Assembly (NCBI RefSeq): GCF_007859765.1
Contig: NZ_SIHJ01000003.1
Coordinates: forward strand, 62,001 to 126,000
Source of the DNA: Posidoniimonas corsicana
GTDB lineage: Bacteria; Planctomycetota; Planctomycetia; Pirellulales; Lacipirellulaceae
Length of the DNA: 64,000 nt
Reading direction: 5' to 3'
Shown: positions 19,609 to 28,586 of the stretch, one piece after another
Layout of the letters: every line of letters begins with the position of its first letter
How positions within the stretch are numbered: the first letter of the stretch is position 1
Position numbers and translations under genes: made by a program
Notes under the pieces: generated by a model
Told to the model about the DNA's origin: nothing
The model's input: only the letters and a program-made list of their open reading frames with translations
Databases searched by the model: none

Positions 19609-19860
19609 ATGGCTCACAAAAAAGGTCAGGGCTCTAGCCGCAACGGCCGCGACTCGAACGCCCAGCGCCGCGGCGTGAAGAAGTACGGCGGCGAGCGCGT
19701 GATCGCCGGCAACATCCTGGTCCGCCAGCTCGGCAACAAGTTCCACGCCGGCCGCGGCGTCGGCCAGGGCAAGGACTACACCCTGTTCGCGCTGGTCGAC
19801 GGCTCGGTCATGTTCGACCAGAAGGGCCGCCGCGTGAACGTCGTGGCCGAGGCCAACTAG
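19609..19860 (+). CDS. rpmA: 50S ribosomal protein L27
   Basis: 83 residues, of normal length for bL27. The N-terminus is [16 protein letters not shown], which lacks the cleavable leader seen in Firmicutes and matches the type whose tail reaches the peptidyl-transferase centre. The conserved core [20 protein letters not shown], the [22 protein letters not shown] segment and the C-terminal GRRVNVV follow. rpmA normally sits directly after rplU (L21); here the upstream gene is an unrelated exported protein, so rplU must be elsewhere. A good terminator follows within 30 nt, so it is probably its own transcription unit. Confidence 0.97.
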   Translation: MAHKKGQGSSRNGRDSNAQRRGVKKYGGERVIAGNILVRQLGNKFHAGRGVGQGKDYTLFALVDGSVMFDQKGRRVNVVAEAN

Positions 19861-19887
19861 GCGGCCCGGCCCGTAAAAGACCACACG

Positions 19888-19920
19888 AAGGGACGCGCCC
19901 GGCGGGCGTCGTCCCTTTTT
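19888..19920 (+). terminator. Rho-independent terminator of rpmA
   Basis: AAGGGACG followed by GCCCG pairs with CGGGC and GTCGTCCCTT, with one bulged base, and ends in TTTTTG. It starts 28 nt after the rpmA stop codon. Confidence 0.75.
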
Positions 19921-19962
19921 GTTTGCGCTGCCAGCCTGCAGCTGCTTCTTTAGATTCGTCGC

Positions 19963-20322
19963 ATGGCAGACATACTCAAGCCGCTTAACGACTACGCCAC
20001 CAGGAACGGCGAAGTCGTCGATTGTTGGGAACAACTGATCTGCCCATGTGGTGACTCGCTCTTCCAACTCTACTCGGATGACAATGAGGGAGGAGCCTAC
20101 TGCGTATGTCCACGATGTCGAACTGAGCACGATATAGAGAACAGCAGAAACTACGTCGTTTCGCTTGTCCGAAACGTTTGTAGCTGCAATTTCGAACTAC
20201 TGGAAATCTACGTCGGAAAGAGTGTTTATCCTGATACCACCGAGCCCAAGTGGGTCTACGTTGGTGGGGCGTGCCCCCGCTGTGGTGTGATCGGTGTGTA
20301 TGTGGACTGGCACGAGCGTTGA
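19963..20322 (+). CDS. Small cysteine-rich (zinc-ribbon-like) protein, unknown function
   Basis: 119 residues with four Cys clusters: CPCGDS, YCVCPRCRTEHD, VCSCNF and ACPRCGVIG. The CPRC pairs suggest one or two zinc-ribbon folds. Base composition is clearly lower in GC than the flanking rpmA and obg genes, which suggests acquisition. It sits exactly where rpmA and obg would normally be adjacent. A TAGATT hexamer ends 6 nt before the ATG. I do not recognise a family; a nucleic-acid-binding or metal-structural role is possible but not shown. Confidence 0.6.
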   Translation: MADILKPLNDYATRNGEVVDCWEQLICPCGDSLFQLYSDDNEGGAYCVCPRCRTEHDIENSRNYVVSLVRNVCSCNFELLEIYVGKSVYPDTTEPKWVYVGGACPRCGVIGVYVDWHER

Positions 20323-20394
20323 ACCCTTAGCCGCATATCATTATCGCCACATCGAACCGTCCTGACTTCCACCTCTCCCCATCCCCCTTCCCCA

Positions 20395-21390
20395 ATGTTT
20401 GTCGACCGCGTCCAGATCGAAGTCCAAGCCGGCCGCGGCGGTGATGGCTGCATGAGCTTCCGCCGCGAGAAGTACGTGCCCCGCGGCGGGCCCGATGGGG
20501 GCGACGGCGGCAACGGCGGCAGCATCATCGTGCAGGCGCAGGACGGCGTCGACAGCCTCAACTCGCTAGTGCACAAGAAGCACTGGAAGGCCCGCTCCGG
20601 CGTGCACGGCCAGGGCAGCACCCGGCACGGCGCCAACGCCGAGGACATGATCATCACCGTCCCGCCCGGCACCGTGGTGCGCGACGAGCAGCACGACCTG
20701 GTGCTCAAGGACCTATCCCAGGCGGGCGACTCGGTGGTCGCCGCCCGCGGCGGCAAGGGGGGCAAGGGCAACTGCCGCTTCAAGAGCTCCACCAACCAGG
20801 CGCCGCGCGAGTTCACCCGCGGCGAGGAGGGCGAGCACCGCCTGCTGACGTTCGAGCTGAAGGTGATCGCCGACATCGGCCTGCTAGGCAAGCCGAACGC
20901 CGGCAAGAGCACGCTGCTGAGCCGCGTCAGCCGCGCCCGGCCGGAGATCGCCGACTACCCGTTCACCACCAAGAAGCCCAACCTGGGCATCGTGCAGGTC
21001 GACCTGGACCGCTCGTTCGTGATGGCCGACATCCCCGGCCTGATCGAGGGCGCCGCCGCCGGCGCGGGGCTGGGTCACGAGTTCCTCCGCCACGTCGAAC
21101 GCACCCGCGTGCTGATCCACCTGGTCGAGCCGACGCCGGTCGACGGCACCGACCCGACCGAGAACTACCGCGCCATCCGCCAGGAGGTCGAGCAGTACGA
21201 CACCGACCTCGCCGGCCGGCCGGAGATTATCGCGGTCAGCAAGGCCGAGCTGCCCGACGCCGCCGCGGTCCGCGACCTGCTGGCCGAAGAGACCGGCAAG
21301 GAGGTGATCCTGTTCTCCTCGGTCACCGGTCAGAACCTCGACAAGCTGCTCGCGCGGGCGTTCGCGGTGCTGCAGGAAGAACGCGAGTAG
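20395..21390 (+). CDS. obg: GTPase Obg/CgtA
   Basis: 331 residues. The glycine-rich Obg domain fills about residues 1-157 ([51 protein letters not shown]). The G domain has G1 GKPNAGKST, the switch I region [13 protein letters not shown]3 [20 protein letters not shown], and a G4-like SKAEL. It ends near residue 331 without the long acidic C-terminus of the E. coli protein. Obg is an essential 50S-associated GTPase acting in ribosome assembly and stress responses. It keeps its usual vicinity to rpmA, but a small gene intervenes. Confidence 0.97.
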   Translation: MFVDRVQIEVQAGRGGDGCMSFRREKYVPRGGPDGGDGGNGGSIIVQAQDGVDSLNSLVHKKHWKARSGVHGQGSTRHGANAEDMIITVPPGTVVRDEQHDLVLKDLSQAGDSVVAARGGKGGKGNCRFKSSTNQAPREFTRGEEGEHRLLTFELKVIADIGLLGKPNAGKSTLLSRVSRARPEIADYPFTTKKPNLGIVQVDLDRSFVMADIPGLIEGAAAGAGLGHEFLRHVERTRVLIHLVEPTPVDGTDPTENYRAIRQEVEQYDTDLAGRPEIIAVSKAELPDAAAVRDLLAEETGKEVILFSSVTGQNLDKLLARAFAVLQEERE

Positions 21391-21689
21391 GGCGCCCAGA
21401 CTTTGGCCGAAGGCCATGTTCACCGTAGTCTAGGGCCCCACCCTAGACCGGCTTCGTGGCTCACCCCAGCTGGCTGAAGGCCGAAATCAACGCGACCGCG
21501 GCCGGCTGAGTCTGGACTTCAGCCAAACCTTTCACATCGCTCGAAGTGATTTAGCGGCTGCGGCTGCTATGCAAGTCTGAACCCAAGGGACACTTCAGCC
21601 CCCACATGGGCTCCGCCTTGCCCCTCTGCCCATGACCCCGCGAGATGCTGACACGCGAAGCGGAAGAGCTTGATGAGCGCTGGCAGCGA
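21391..21689. other. Intergenic stretch without a recognised gene
   Basis: About 300 nt between obg and a convergent small membrane protein gene. A short hairpin-like TTGGCCGAAGGCCA begins just after the obg stop. Nothing else is identifiable. Confidence 0.5.
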
Positions 21690-22163
21690 TCAATCCTGCG
21701 CCGCATGTTCGCCTCCGACAGGAGAAAAGCACAGCTCCTTGCTGGCCGTCTGGTCGATGATCTGCCGCTTCACATGCGAGTAGACGATCAGCATTGAAAC
21801 GCACATGCAGAGTAAAAGAGCCCCTGCAACAACCGCCATGAACAGGGCTTCAACCGAGTAGGGTGTGCCGACAGCGCCATTGAGCATGCTGGCTATTAGC
21901 GGAATGCACCCGATGCACGCGAGGACGGATGCGACCTGCCCAACTGTGAGGCAAAAAACCTGAAACGCTACGAATCTCGAAACCGTTAACTGCGGATACT
22001 TTGCCAGCTCTGTTGATTCGATATCGGACGGTATGGCGACGATGTCATTTACAGTAAGCCCTTTGCTTTCTGCTTCTTCCCGAGCCGCCTGCTCAGACGC
22101 AGCACGGCTCACTAGTGTTTCCTCACCATTCACGTTGTCGCGAACAATTACCCAGTACGCCAT
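21690..22163 (-). CDS. Small two-helix membrane protein, unknown function
   Basis: 157 residues. The N-terminal 55 residues are soluble (MAYWVIVRDNVNGEETLVSR, then an Ala/Glu-rich helix with QAAREEAESKG), and two long hydrophobic segments follow (about residues 62-92 and 100-128) with several Cys. The tail is cytoplasmic and charged. Base composition is much lower in GC than its neighbours, consistent with a recently acquired gene. It converges on obg and lies 235 nt from the ketoacyl synthase gene. No family was recognised. Confidence 0.55.
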   Translation of the reverse strand: MAYWVIVRDNVNGEETLVSRAASEQAAREEAESKGLTVNDIVAIPSDIESTELAKYPQLTVSRFVAFQVFCLTVGQVASVLACIGCIPLIASMLNGAVGTPYSVEALFMAVVAGALLLCMCVSMLIVYSHVKRQIIDQTASKELCFSPVGGEHAAQD

Positions 22164-22398
22164 TGCTTCAACTGCCTATCGTGAGTGATGGACGCGGTGT
22201 TGTTGTGACACACTTAAGTGCGATCCGGGCTGTAACGTCTGGCGACCGCGGTGGCGAACAGACGCGCTGATAGGCTCACAGTAGTCACGATGGGCAGGGC
22301 ATGGAAGCCGCAGCGAGCAACGCCTTGCGAAGCATCTGGCCGGAAAGACTCCGACGCCTTTCTGGGGACTCCAGCGACAATATTGACGTTGGCGTCCG

Positions 22399-23661
22399 CT
22401 ACCCGGCCACCAGCACGGTCGCCACGGCCTGGCCCATCAGGTTGTAGTTGAGCTTCAGCACGGCCCGCTTGTCGGTGGGCGTCAGCTCGGCCGCGACGTT
22501 CACCGGGCAGTTGGGGTCGGGCGTCTGGAAGTTGAGCGTCGGCGGGACTACGCCGCGCTCCAGCGCGGCGAGCGTCATCGCCAGCTCGACCGAACCGCCC
22601 GACGCGCCGGTGTTGCCGATGAACGACTTGGGCGCCGTAACCGGCGCGTCGCCCACGGTGGCGCGGAGTGCCTGGGCCTCGACCTGGTCTTGCTCCACCG
22701 AGCCGCCCGAGTGGGCGCTGACGAACGCCAGCTCTTCGGGAGTGATACCGGCCTGCTGCAGGGCGGCCTCAACCGCGTTGCGGATGGCGGCGCCGGCCGG
22801 CGGGCGACCGGGCAGCACCGCCTCGTTGCGAACCGCGACCGAAGCCACGCGGGCGATCGGCCGCACGCCGCGGCGTCGGGCGTGGTCCTCGTTCTCCAGC
22901 ACCACCACCGCGGCGCCCTCGCCACACACGGCGCCGGTCCGGCCCTTGTCGAACGGGCGGCAGGCCTCGGCCGGTTCGACGCCTGCGGACCAGGCCGCGG
23001 CGCCCTCGCGCCACAGCGGGTCGAGCTGGTTGAGCCGGCTGCTGCTGGCGCCGATGAACATCAGGTCGGTCGCGCCGCGGGCGATCATCGAATCGGCCTC
23101 GGCCAGGGCCATCAGGCTCGAGGCGTCGCCGTGCGCGATGGTGTTGGTGGGGCCGCGGGCGTCGCGGCGGATGCCGGTGTGGCAGGCCGACATGTTGGGC
23201 AGGTACTTGAGCATCCACAGCGGGAACAGCTCGCGCATGCCGGCCGGGCCCCACTGCTCGTAGTCGAACTCGCCGTTCTCCTTCAGGCACGCCTGATACG
23301 ACGGCTCCAGCTCCTCCGGCGGGCAGTACATCAGCCCGGCGCCGAACACCACGCCCATCCGCTCGGGGTCGACCGGGGTGTCCTCCAACCCGGCGTGGTC
23401 CCAGGCCTGTTCCCCGGCGGCGAAGGCGAGCTGGATTTCGCGGGCCATCACCTTGAGGCTCTTGCGCGGCTTGACCCACTGCTTGGGGTCAAAGTCCTCT
23501 TCACAGATGATCCCGCCGAACGGCGCGGGCCAGTCGGTGGCGGCCATCCGCTCGTGGACGCGCACGCCGGATCGGCGCTGGTCGATCGCCGACCAGACCT
23601 CTTCGCGCCCCACGCCAATGGGGCACGCGACTCCAAACCCTGTGATGACAACGTTTTGCAA
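22399..23661 (-). CDS. Beta-ketoacyl synthase (FabF/KAS II-like) with Cys-His-Asn active-site pattern
   Basis: A 420-residue thiolase-fold protein of FabB/FabF type (VVITGFGVACPIG at the N-terminus, GEGAAVVVLE, TLNFQTPDPNCPVN and LKLNYNLMGQ near the C-terminus). The nucleophile Cys is present in NMSACHTGI. The first catalytic His is in VSAHSGGSVEQDQVEA. The second, normally in the GHxxGAAG motif, is replaced by Asn in KSFIGNTGASGGS. A Cys-His-Asn set is what KAS III enzymes use, so chain extension or priming chemistry may differ. The start is TTG at 23661, since no ATG lies in frame near the motif. It is divergent from a fatty acid desaturase, suggesting joint work on acyl chains. Confidence 0.82.
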   Translation of the reverse strand: MQNVVITGFGVACPIGVGREEVWSAIDQRRSGVRVHERMAATDWPAPFGGIICEEDFDPKQWVKPRKSLKVMAREIQLAFAAGEQAWDHAGLEDTPVDPERMGVVFGAGLMYCPPEELEPSYQACLKENGEFDYEQWGPAGMRELFPLWMLKYLPNMSACHTGIRRDARGPTNTIAHGDASSLMALAEADSMIARGATDLMFIGASSSRLNQLDPLWREGAAAWSAGVEPAEACRPFDKGRTGAVCGEGAAVVVLENEDHARRRGVRPIARVASVAVRNEAVLPGRPPAGAAIRNAVEAALQQAGITPEELAFVSAHSGGSVEQDQVEAQALRATVGDAPVTAPKSFIGNTGASGGSVELAMTLAALERGVVPPTLNFQTPDPNCPVNVAAELTPTDKRAVLKLNYNLMGQAVATVLVAG

Positions 23662-23948
23662 GGACCAATCACCCCGTGCCGGCAGTCGAAAGAACGGCTC
23701 TGGACGCCGAGAAACTCCTCACGCCCAGAGCGCGGAGCCCGCCTACTCAGGTCATCGGGATCTGGCCGCCCGACCTGAAACGGGGCTCGCGGAGCGCCGA
23801 CGATTCGCGTCGGGCCCGACAAGGCGATTGCGCAGTTTAGCCAGCCGCCCGCATCGTCTCTAGCCTCCCAGGCGTTGAATCCGGCGCCCCCCGGTGCGTA
23901 CTCTGAAGGGAACAGGCTAAGGGCTCTAGGCAGTTTAGGACGATTCCA

Positions 23949-25196
23949 ATGAAGCGTCGAACCGCACTCCGCCAGAACCCGAACGGTCAGACCAACATGC
24001 AGCTCCCCCAGACAGGCACGGCCGCGTGGCCGACCGAGGGCGCGGTGGTCGTGCCGCCGCGAACCGGCCGCCCGACCCCCGAACGCGAGCCCCAAGCCGA
24101 GCCGCAGCCACAGCGCCCAGCCGCCGGCCCGGGGTTCTCGCTGGCCCAGGCGCGGACGATAGTCGGCCAGCGGTTCCAGCCGAAGCCGTGGATCTACTGG
24201 ACCGACCTGCTGGCGAGCTGGGCGGTCGGGATGCTCGCGTACCAGCTGGTCTGCCAGCCGACGATCGGCTGGGGCGAGGCCGCCGTGACGCTCGGCTGGC
24301 CGGCGCGGGTCGCGTGCTTCTTCCTGTCCAGCATGCTGATCTACCGCTGCGGGCTGTTCATCCACGAGCTGACGCACATCCCGGAGGGCCAGTTCGTCGC
24401 GTTCCGCAAGGCGTGGAACCTGATGTGTGGGATCCCGTTCCTGATCCCGTCGTTCGTGTACCTGACGCACGTCGACCACCACCGGCGGCGGCACTACGGC
24501 ACCCAGCACGACGGCGAGTACCTGCCGCTGTCGCACCGCTCGCCCTGGCACATCGTGGGCTACCTGGCGCAGAGCCTGATCATCCCGGTCCTGGCGGTGG
24601 TCCGGTTCGGCGTGCTGACGCCGCTGACCTGGTTCAACACGCCGCTCCGCCGGTGGGTGATGACCCACGCGTCGAGCATGGTGATCGACCCCACGTACCT
24701 GCGCCCGTACCCGACCGCCAAGGCGCTGCGGCTGATCCGCCGGCAAGAAGCGCTCACCTTCCTGTACATTGTGGCGGCCGCCGTGCTGCTGTACCGCGGC
24801 GCCTTCCACGACGGCGTGGTGAGCCCGTGGGTGCTGCTGCAGGCGTACCTGACCGGCGTGTTCGTGGTGACGGTCAACGCGGTGCGGACGCTCGGCGCCC
24901 ACCGCTGGCACAACGACCAGCACGACGAGATGACCTTCGTCGAGCAGATGGTCGACAGCGTCACGTACGACAATCCTCGCTCGCTGCCGTGGCTGTGGGC
25001 GCCGGTGGGGCTCCGCTACCACGCGCTGCACCACATCTTCCCGTCCATGCCGTACCACGCGATGGGCGCCGCGCACCGGCGTCTGATGGCCGAGCTCCCG
25101 GCCGACTCGCCGTACCGGCTGACGGTCGCCAAGTCGCTGTGGGACGAACTGTCCGGCCTGTGGCGCCGCGCCGCCGAGAGCCGCCAAGCCGCCTAG
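23949..25196 (+). CDS. Membrane fatty acid desaturase
   Basis: 415 residues. A Pro/Gln-rich leader of about 65 residues is followed by a membrane-bound desaturase domain. The histidine boxes are present: HELTH (box 1), HVDHHRRRHYG (box 2), and RYHALHHIFPS (box 3), with an additional RTLGAHRWHN. Hydrophobic segments separate the boxes (IYWTDLLASWAVGMLAYQLV, ARVACFFLSSMLIY, IVGYLAQSLIIPVLAVVRFG, LTFLYIVAAAVLL). It would bind a di-iron centre and introduce double bonds or hydroxyl groups into acyl chains or carotenoid-like lipids. A long open frame in +2 (24026-25357) is only a shadow. Divergent from the ketoacyl synthase across 287 nt. Confidence 0.88.
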   Translation: MKRRTALRQNPNGQTNMQLPQTGTAAWPTEGAVVVPPRTGRPTPEREPQAEPQPQRPAAGPGFSLAQARTIVGQRFQPKPWIYWTDLLASWAVGMLAYQLVCQPTIGWGEAAVTLGWPARVACFFLSSMLIYRCGLFIHELTHIPEGQFVAFRKAWNLMCGIPFLIPSFVYLTHVDHHRRRHYGTQHDGEYLPLSHRSPWHIVGYLAQSLIIPVLAVVRFGVLTPLTWFNTPLRRWVMTHASSMVIDPTYLRPYPTAKALRLIRRQEALTFLYIVAAAVLLYRGAFHDGVVSPWVLLQAYLTGVFVVTVNAVRTLGAHRWHNDQHDEMTFVEQMVDSVTYDNPRSLPWLWAPVGLRYHALHHIFPSMPYHAMGAAHRRLMAELPADSPYRLTVAKSLWDELSGLWRRAAESRQAA

Positions 25197-25247
25197 CCCA
25201 CACGGCCCTCGATCGTCCGCGCTACCGCCACGCCAACCGCAACCCGA

Positions 25248-25337
25248 CGCGTAAGCGAGGGCGCTCCACGGAGCGGATCGAGTGGCGTCGAGAAGGGGCG
25301 AAACCGCGTCGGTCGATGAAGCCGGTGCTGGTTTTCC
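25248..25337 (+). repeat. Dispersed structured repeat R, copy 1
   Basis: Begins with the GCGTAAGCGAGGG motif, passes through GAGAAGGGGCGAAAC, and ends in a stem-loop with loop TCGATGAAG at the tip (left arm CCGCGTCGG, right arm CCGGTGCTGG). It is related to copies at 26231, 28321 and 30448, all in the same orientation. It fills most of the 296-nt gap before the DUF4303-like gene. Confidence 0.7.
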
Positions 25338-25492
25338 GAGAGCCAGTGACCTCCTAAGAGGGGTCACACCTTTGTACTCACCGAACTCTGTTAGAATGCG
25401 TCGAACCAGGTGAAGCCAAGTTGAGTCGCCGGTGCCCTGAGAAGGCTTGTTGGCAGTTCGTGAAGTGCAACGCGAAGTCGATCGACATTCGA

Positions 25493-26065
25493 ATGGCCGC
25501 ACCACCCTCCTATGATCATCTGAGCGATGAAGTCGCCGCCGCTCTGGCAGCTCACTACTGTCAGTGGGTCGCTGAGCACCCCACAGACGACATCTATGCT
25601 TACGTGGTATACGCGACTTCCCTCGTGTCGACGATCGCAGTCTCGGTATTGACCGAACAGGGCCTCAAGCAGGTTGCTTCTGAATACAAGACCAAGCACG
25701 GGTACGATGAACCGCTTGATCAGCTGGAACGCGATCTCCGATGGTCCGTAGCAGATACCCCATATTGTGGGGACTTACAGGAGGTTTTCGAGTCAGTCAA
25801 CGAGCGGCTTCACTCTATGGTCGCCTACGTCGATGCGCTGGATGTCGAAGACCCCGCTTTCTCGACGCATATTGACACGCTTTACGACACCCTTGTTGTC
25901 GCATTGAATCAAGTTCGGCACAGACAGTTAAAGGATGAAGTCCGACCTTTGCTCTACGTCGATTTCGGCGACATGAGCGACGAGGAACGGCTCTGGTTCA
26001 TCAGACAGTGCAATGCCCCGAACGTAGTTGAATGGTATCGGTCATCAATCGAACCAGCGGGCTAA
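25493..26065 (+). CDS. DUF4303-like protein
   Basis: 190 residues from the ATG at 25493. The order of features fits DUF4303: a helical start (LSDEVAAALAAHYCQWVAEH), a central strand IYAYVVYATSLVSTIAVSVL, then a DLRWSVADTPYCGDLQEVF segment and an amphipathic C-terminal half. The function of the family is unknown; small proteins of this kind often occur in accessory loci. Lower GC than the flanking housekeeping genes. It is the first gene of the repeat-delimited island, lying between repeat copies R1 and R2. The assignment rests on memory of the family pattern only. Confidence 0.6.
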   Translation: MAAPPSYDHLSDEVAAALAAHYCQWVAEHPTDDIYAYVVYATSLVSTIAVSVLTEQGLKQVASEYKTKHGYDEPLDQLERDLRWSVADTPYCGDLQEVFESVNERLHSMVAYVDALDVEDPAFSTHIDTLYDTLVVALNQVRHRQLKDEVRPLLYVDFGDMSDEERLWFIRQCNAPNVVEWYRSSIEPAG

Positions 26066-26125
26066 TAAGGTCACGGAATTCATCAGCTGCGAGACATCGA
26101 CGCTAATTCGGTCCATCCGTTCGCG

Positions 26126-26173
26126 TGCACAGGTGGCGTCGCCCTTGGTCGCGAATCTGCACCAGCGTGAGAC
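26126..26173 (+). repeat. Dispersed repeat module T, copy 1
   Basis: 48 nt beginning TGCACAGGTGGCGTCGCCCT, matching 31347-31394 at 39 of 48 positions in the same orientation. It lies between the DUF4303-like gene and repeat R2. Confidence 0.6.
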
Positions 26174-26230
26174 ACCGGCCCCCGGTACTATGGCCCACCG
26201 AATCTGAACAGGGACCGTCGATTTTCAATG

Positions 26231-26361
26231 CGCCGGGTGCCACTGGCTATGCCAGTGCTTCAAGTGTCGATGCGCGTTCCCTAAACTGCACTGGCCGAGC
26301 CAGTGGCAACCGGCGTAGAGAACCCGCGAAACCGCACCGGTCGATGAAGCCGGTGCGGCTG
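26231..26361 (+). repeat. Dispersed structured repeat R, copy 2
   Basis: Three successive hairpins: CACTGGC-TAT-GCCAGTG, CACTGGC-CGA-GCCAGTG, and a perfect 9-bp stem CCGCACCGG / CCGGTGCGG (26332-26340 with 26350-26358) closed by the 9-nt loop TCGATGAAG. It occupies most of the 476-nt gap 26066-26541 together with module T. Confidence 0.75.
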
Positions 26362-26541
26362 GCGCATTGAACCTCCTGCCACTAGCGTGGGTCATTCCCA
26401 AAGGACAGTTGGTGCTAGACTGAGCCCATCCGTCCCCGTTCGGCGAGAGAGAACGCTCTAGCGATGAGACTTGCCATCGGGCGGCTGGCGCCCGGAATGG
26501 GCAAGGACTTGGCGATGACACAACTAGAACGAGGTAGATCG

Positions 26542-27153
26542 ATGCGCACTCCCCACCGCGTTTTTTCCCTAGCGACGCTAGCCGTTGTGCTTTGTCTGTC
26601 GCCGAAGTTCCTGCTCCAGGCTCAGGCGCCGAAGGTATCGATTGGCGATGCGGCCAAGCTGTCCGAACTCAAGCTGTTTTCCGCGGCCTATGGGTACGAC
26701 ACGGAGTATTTGGAGGCGCTGCTCGCCAAAGCACCCGGCGCCTACCGGGCTATCGAACCGGCTCAGGAGATGTCGTCGTACCGTAAGGACCTGCCGCTCG
26801 ATGCTCACTACGTCGCGCGGATAGCCACCATGCAGGTCGAGGATTGCGGTCCCTGCACGCAGCTCAACCTCCGGATGGCGATCGAGGCGGGCGTCGAACA
26901 CGAGCTGCTCGATACCTTGATTCAGAGCCCAGAGAAGCTGCCCCAGCCGCTTCAGGATATCCGTAACCACGCCCGAGCCGTGACCGGCGCCGGAGAGCTT
27001 GACCCGGCGTGCGTCGACCGGCTCCGTGCCCACTACGGCGAGGGCGCGTTCTTAGAACTCGCGGTGGTGATCACCGGCAGCCGGATCTATCCAACCCTCA
27101 AACGAGCGATGCTCAAGAACGAGAGCTGCATTCTTGGCGACTTGAAGTACTGA
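26542..27153 (+). CDS. Exported carboxymuconolactone decarboxylase / AhpD-like protein
   Basis: 203 residues from the ATG at 26542, preceded by a GAGG Shine-Dalgarno. An N-terminal signal-like segment (RVFSLATLAVVLCLSPKFLL, then QAQA) precedes a helical domain of the AhpD/CMD type. The segment VEDCGPCTQLNLRMAIEAGV carries the CxxC pair and the downstream helix typical of alkylhydroperoxidase-like proteins, though the usual His after the second Cys is not obvious. A peroxidase- or thiol-related role outside the cytoplasm is an inference. It lies inside the repeat island, between repeat R2 and the hydrolase pseudogene. Confidence 0.7.
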   Translation: MRTPHRVFSLATLAVVLCLSPKFLLQAQAPKVSIGDAAKLSELKLFSAAYGYDTEYLEALLAKAPGAYRAIEPAQEMSSYRKDLPLDAHYVARIATMQVEDCGPCTQLNLRMAIEAGVEHELLDTLIQSPEKLPQPLQDIRNHARAVTGAGELDPACVDRLRAHYGEGAFLELAVVITGSRIYPTLKRAMLKNESCILGDLKY

Positions 27154-27222
27154 GTCAGACGGGAAGAAATGGGGCCTAGCCAGCCTAGGGGCGGGTGTCG
27201 CTAGAGACGGCCCACAGCTGCT

Positions 27223-28169
27223 TCACTTCATGTATTTCTCGAAGAACGACAGCACCTTCTCGGGGTGCCGCCCGAAGTGGTTGTAGCCGTCCTTGAACCG
27301 GTGCGGCGTGTTCTCGATCCAGAACAGCTCCTTCTCCTCGCTGCCGAGCAGATCGAACGTCCGCTGCGCGTCTTCCGGGTTCCGGGTCCAGGCGTCTTCC
27401 AGCACCTGGACCATCAGCACCGGCATCTTCACGCTAGCCGCCCAGTGGTGCGGCGTCATCTCGGCCGCGACGAAGCCGCCCATATTCAGCAGCTCCAGGT
27501 CGATGAGTTCCTGGTACTACCGGATGCCCTGGAGCTCGGAGAAGGCGTCGTAGATCGCCGACATCGAGACTACCATCGGGCTGCACATGCAGGCGACGTT
27601 CTCGAACAGCTCCGGGTAGCGGTGGATCGCGTGGTACTGCGAGTTGCCTCCCATGCACTGGCTGTAGAGTCCGACCCGCATCTTGGACAGCTGCGGGTGG
27701 CTGTCGACGTACTTCTTCACGCCCACGCAATCACGCCACTCCCAACACCCGATGCCGCTCAGCCCGCCGTTCGCGGCGCCGCTGTTCCCGTGGTTGCGGA
27801 TGTCGTAGGTCAGCACGTTGTACCCGGCGTCGGTCAGGTGCTTGTACTGGATGACGAAGTCGATCTCCACCGCGTCGAAGCCGCTCCAGGGCTCGCCAAG
27901 GTGCCCCGGGAACCCCGCCCGGCACATGGGCAGCGCGTGATTGAAGACGATCAACTTGTCGCTCTCACCCCCTTGGCGGGGATGTACCACGCTTCCAGGG
28001 GCGTGCCGTCATCCGAAGCGATGTAGAGGTCGTGCCACCCGGTCATGCCGTAGTCGTCGGGCGTCTTGTGGAGCACGCTGCGGAGCGGCCGGACGATGTT
28101 CGCGAGCCCCTTGACCTTGGCGTGGTCCTCTGGGGAGATGGTCTCGAGCTGCTGCAGGGCTTTGTCCAT
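27223..28169 (-). pseudogene. Alpha/beta hydrolase pseudogene (frameshift plus internal stop)
   Basis: Three consecutive minus-strand fragments together make one alpha/beta hydrolase of about 315 residues. The first fragment ends AWYIPAKG and the next resumes ESDKLIVFNHAL in another frame. Continuity needs one extra base in the C-run at 27968-27972. A second lesion is an in-frame TAG at 27517-27519, where a CAG-to-TAG transition would explain the break in ELQGIR-stop-YQELIDLELL. The elements of the fold remain (YDIRNHGNSG, nucleophile-elbow-like LYSQCMGGNSQY, ending NHFGRHPEKVLSFFEKYMK). The nucleophile position is Cys in the S-Q-C-M-G elbow. Two independent lesions argue for real decay rather than a single sequencing error. 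Convergent with the AhpD-like gene. Confidence 0.8.
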
Positions 28170-28268
28170 CCGCTGCTGGCGTACGGCGTCGCGCGTCGAT
28201 TCTACCGGTACCGCCGCGGTGACGCAGCCACCGGCCGGCCTGTTTGCTGGGCGCCGCACCGGTCGTTC

Positions 28269-28293
28269 TCACGGCGGGGACCGCCGTGCTACA
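28269..28293. repeat. Short palindromic repeat, CACGGCGG-GGA-CCGCCGTG
   Basis: An 8-bp stem CACGGCGG / CCGCCGTG with loop GGA. The 25 nt are identical to 32167-32191 at the other end of the island. Confidence 0.7.
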
Positions 28294-28320
28294 GAGGTGG
28301 GAGGACCCGCTCCTGCCGCC

Positions 28321-28485
28321 AGGCGCCGCTGGCTACGCCAGTGCTTTAAGAGTCGACGCGCGTCCTTCAAACCGCACTGGCCAAGCCAGTGGCGCCCGGC
28401 GTAAGCGATGGCGTTCCACGGATCAAATCCAGTTGCCGTAGAGAAGGGGCGAAACTGCGTGGGACGATGAATCCTGTGCAGGTTG
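28321..28485 (+). repeat. Dispersed structured repeat R, copy 3 (longest)
   Basis: Starts with the paired CACTGGC-type hairpins, continues with CCCGGCGTAAGCGATGG, and ends with GAAACTGCG, the loop ACGATGAAT and CCTGTGCAGG. The 66 nt at 28395-28460 are identical to 30477-30542. Together with the 28269 palindrome it fills the gap between the hydrolase pseudogene and the Clp_N gene. Confidence 0.8.
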
Positions 28486-28586
28486 GGAATTCCTATTTTC
28501 GCTCGCTACGACCGAATACAATGCCGCTAAGTGGCTCAGACGAGCCCCAACGGCAGTTTCGATACACTTGACCACGAGGCTTTGTG

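Noticed and set aside
24026-25357. Long 443-codon open frame on the plus strand over the desaturase gene
   Set aside because: It is Arg/Pro/Ala-rich with no motif and overlaps the desaturase, whose histidine boxes are clear. It is a shadow frame of high-GC sequence.
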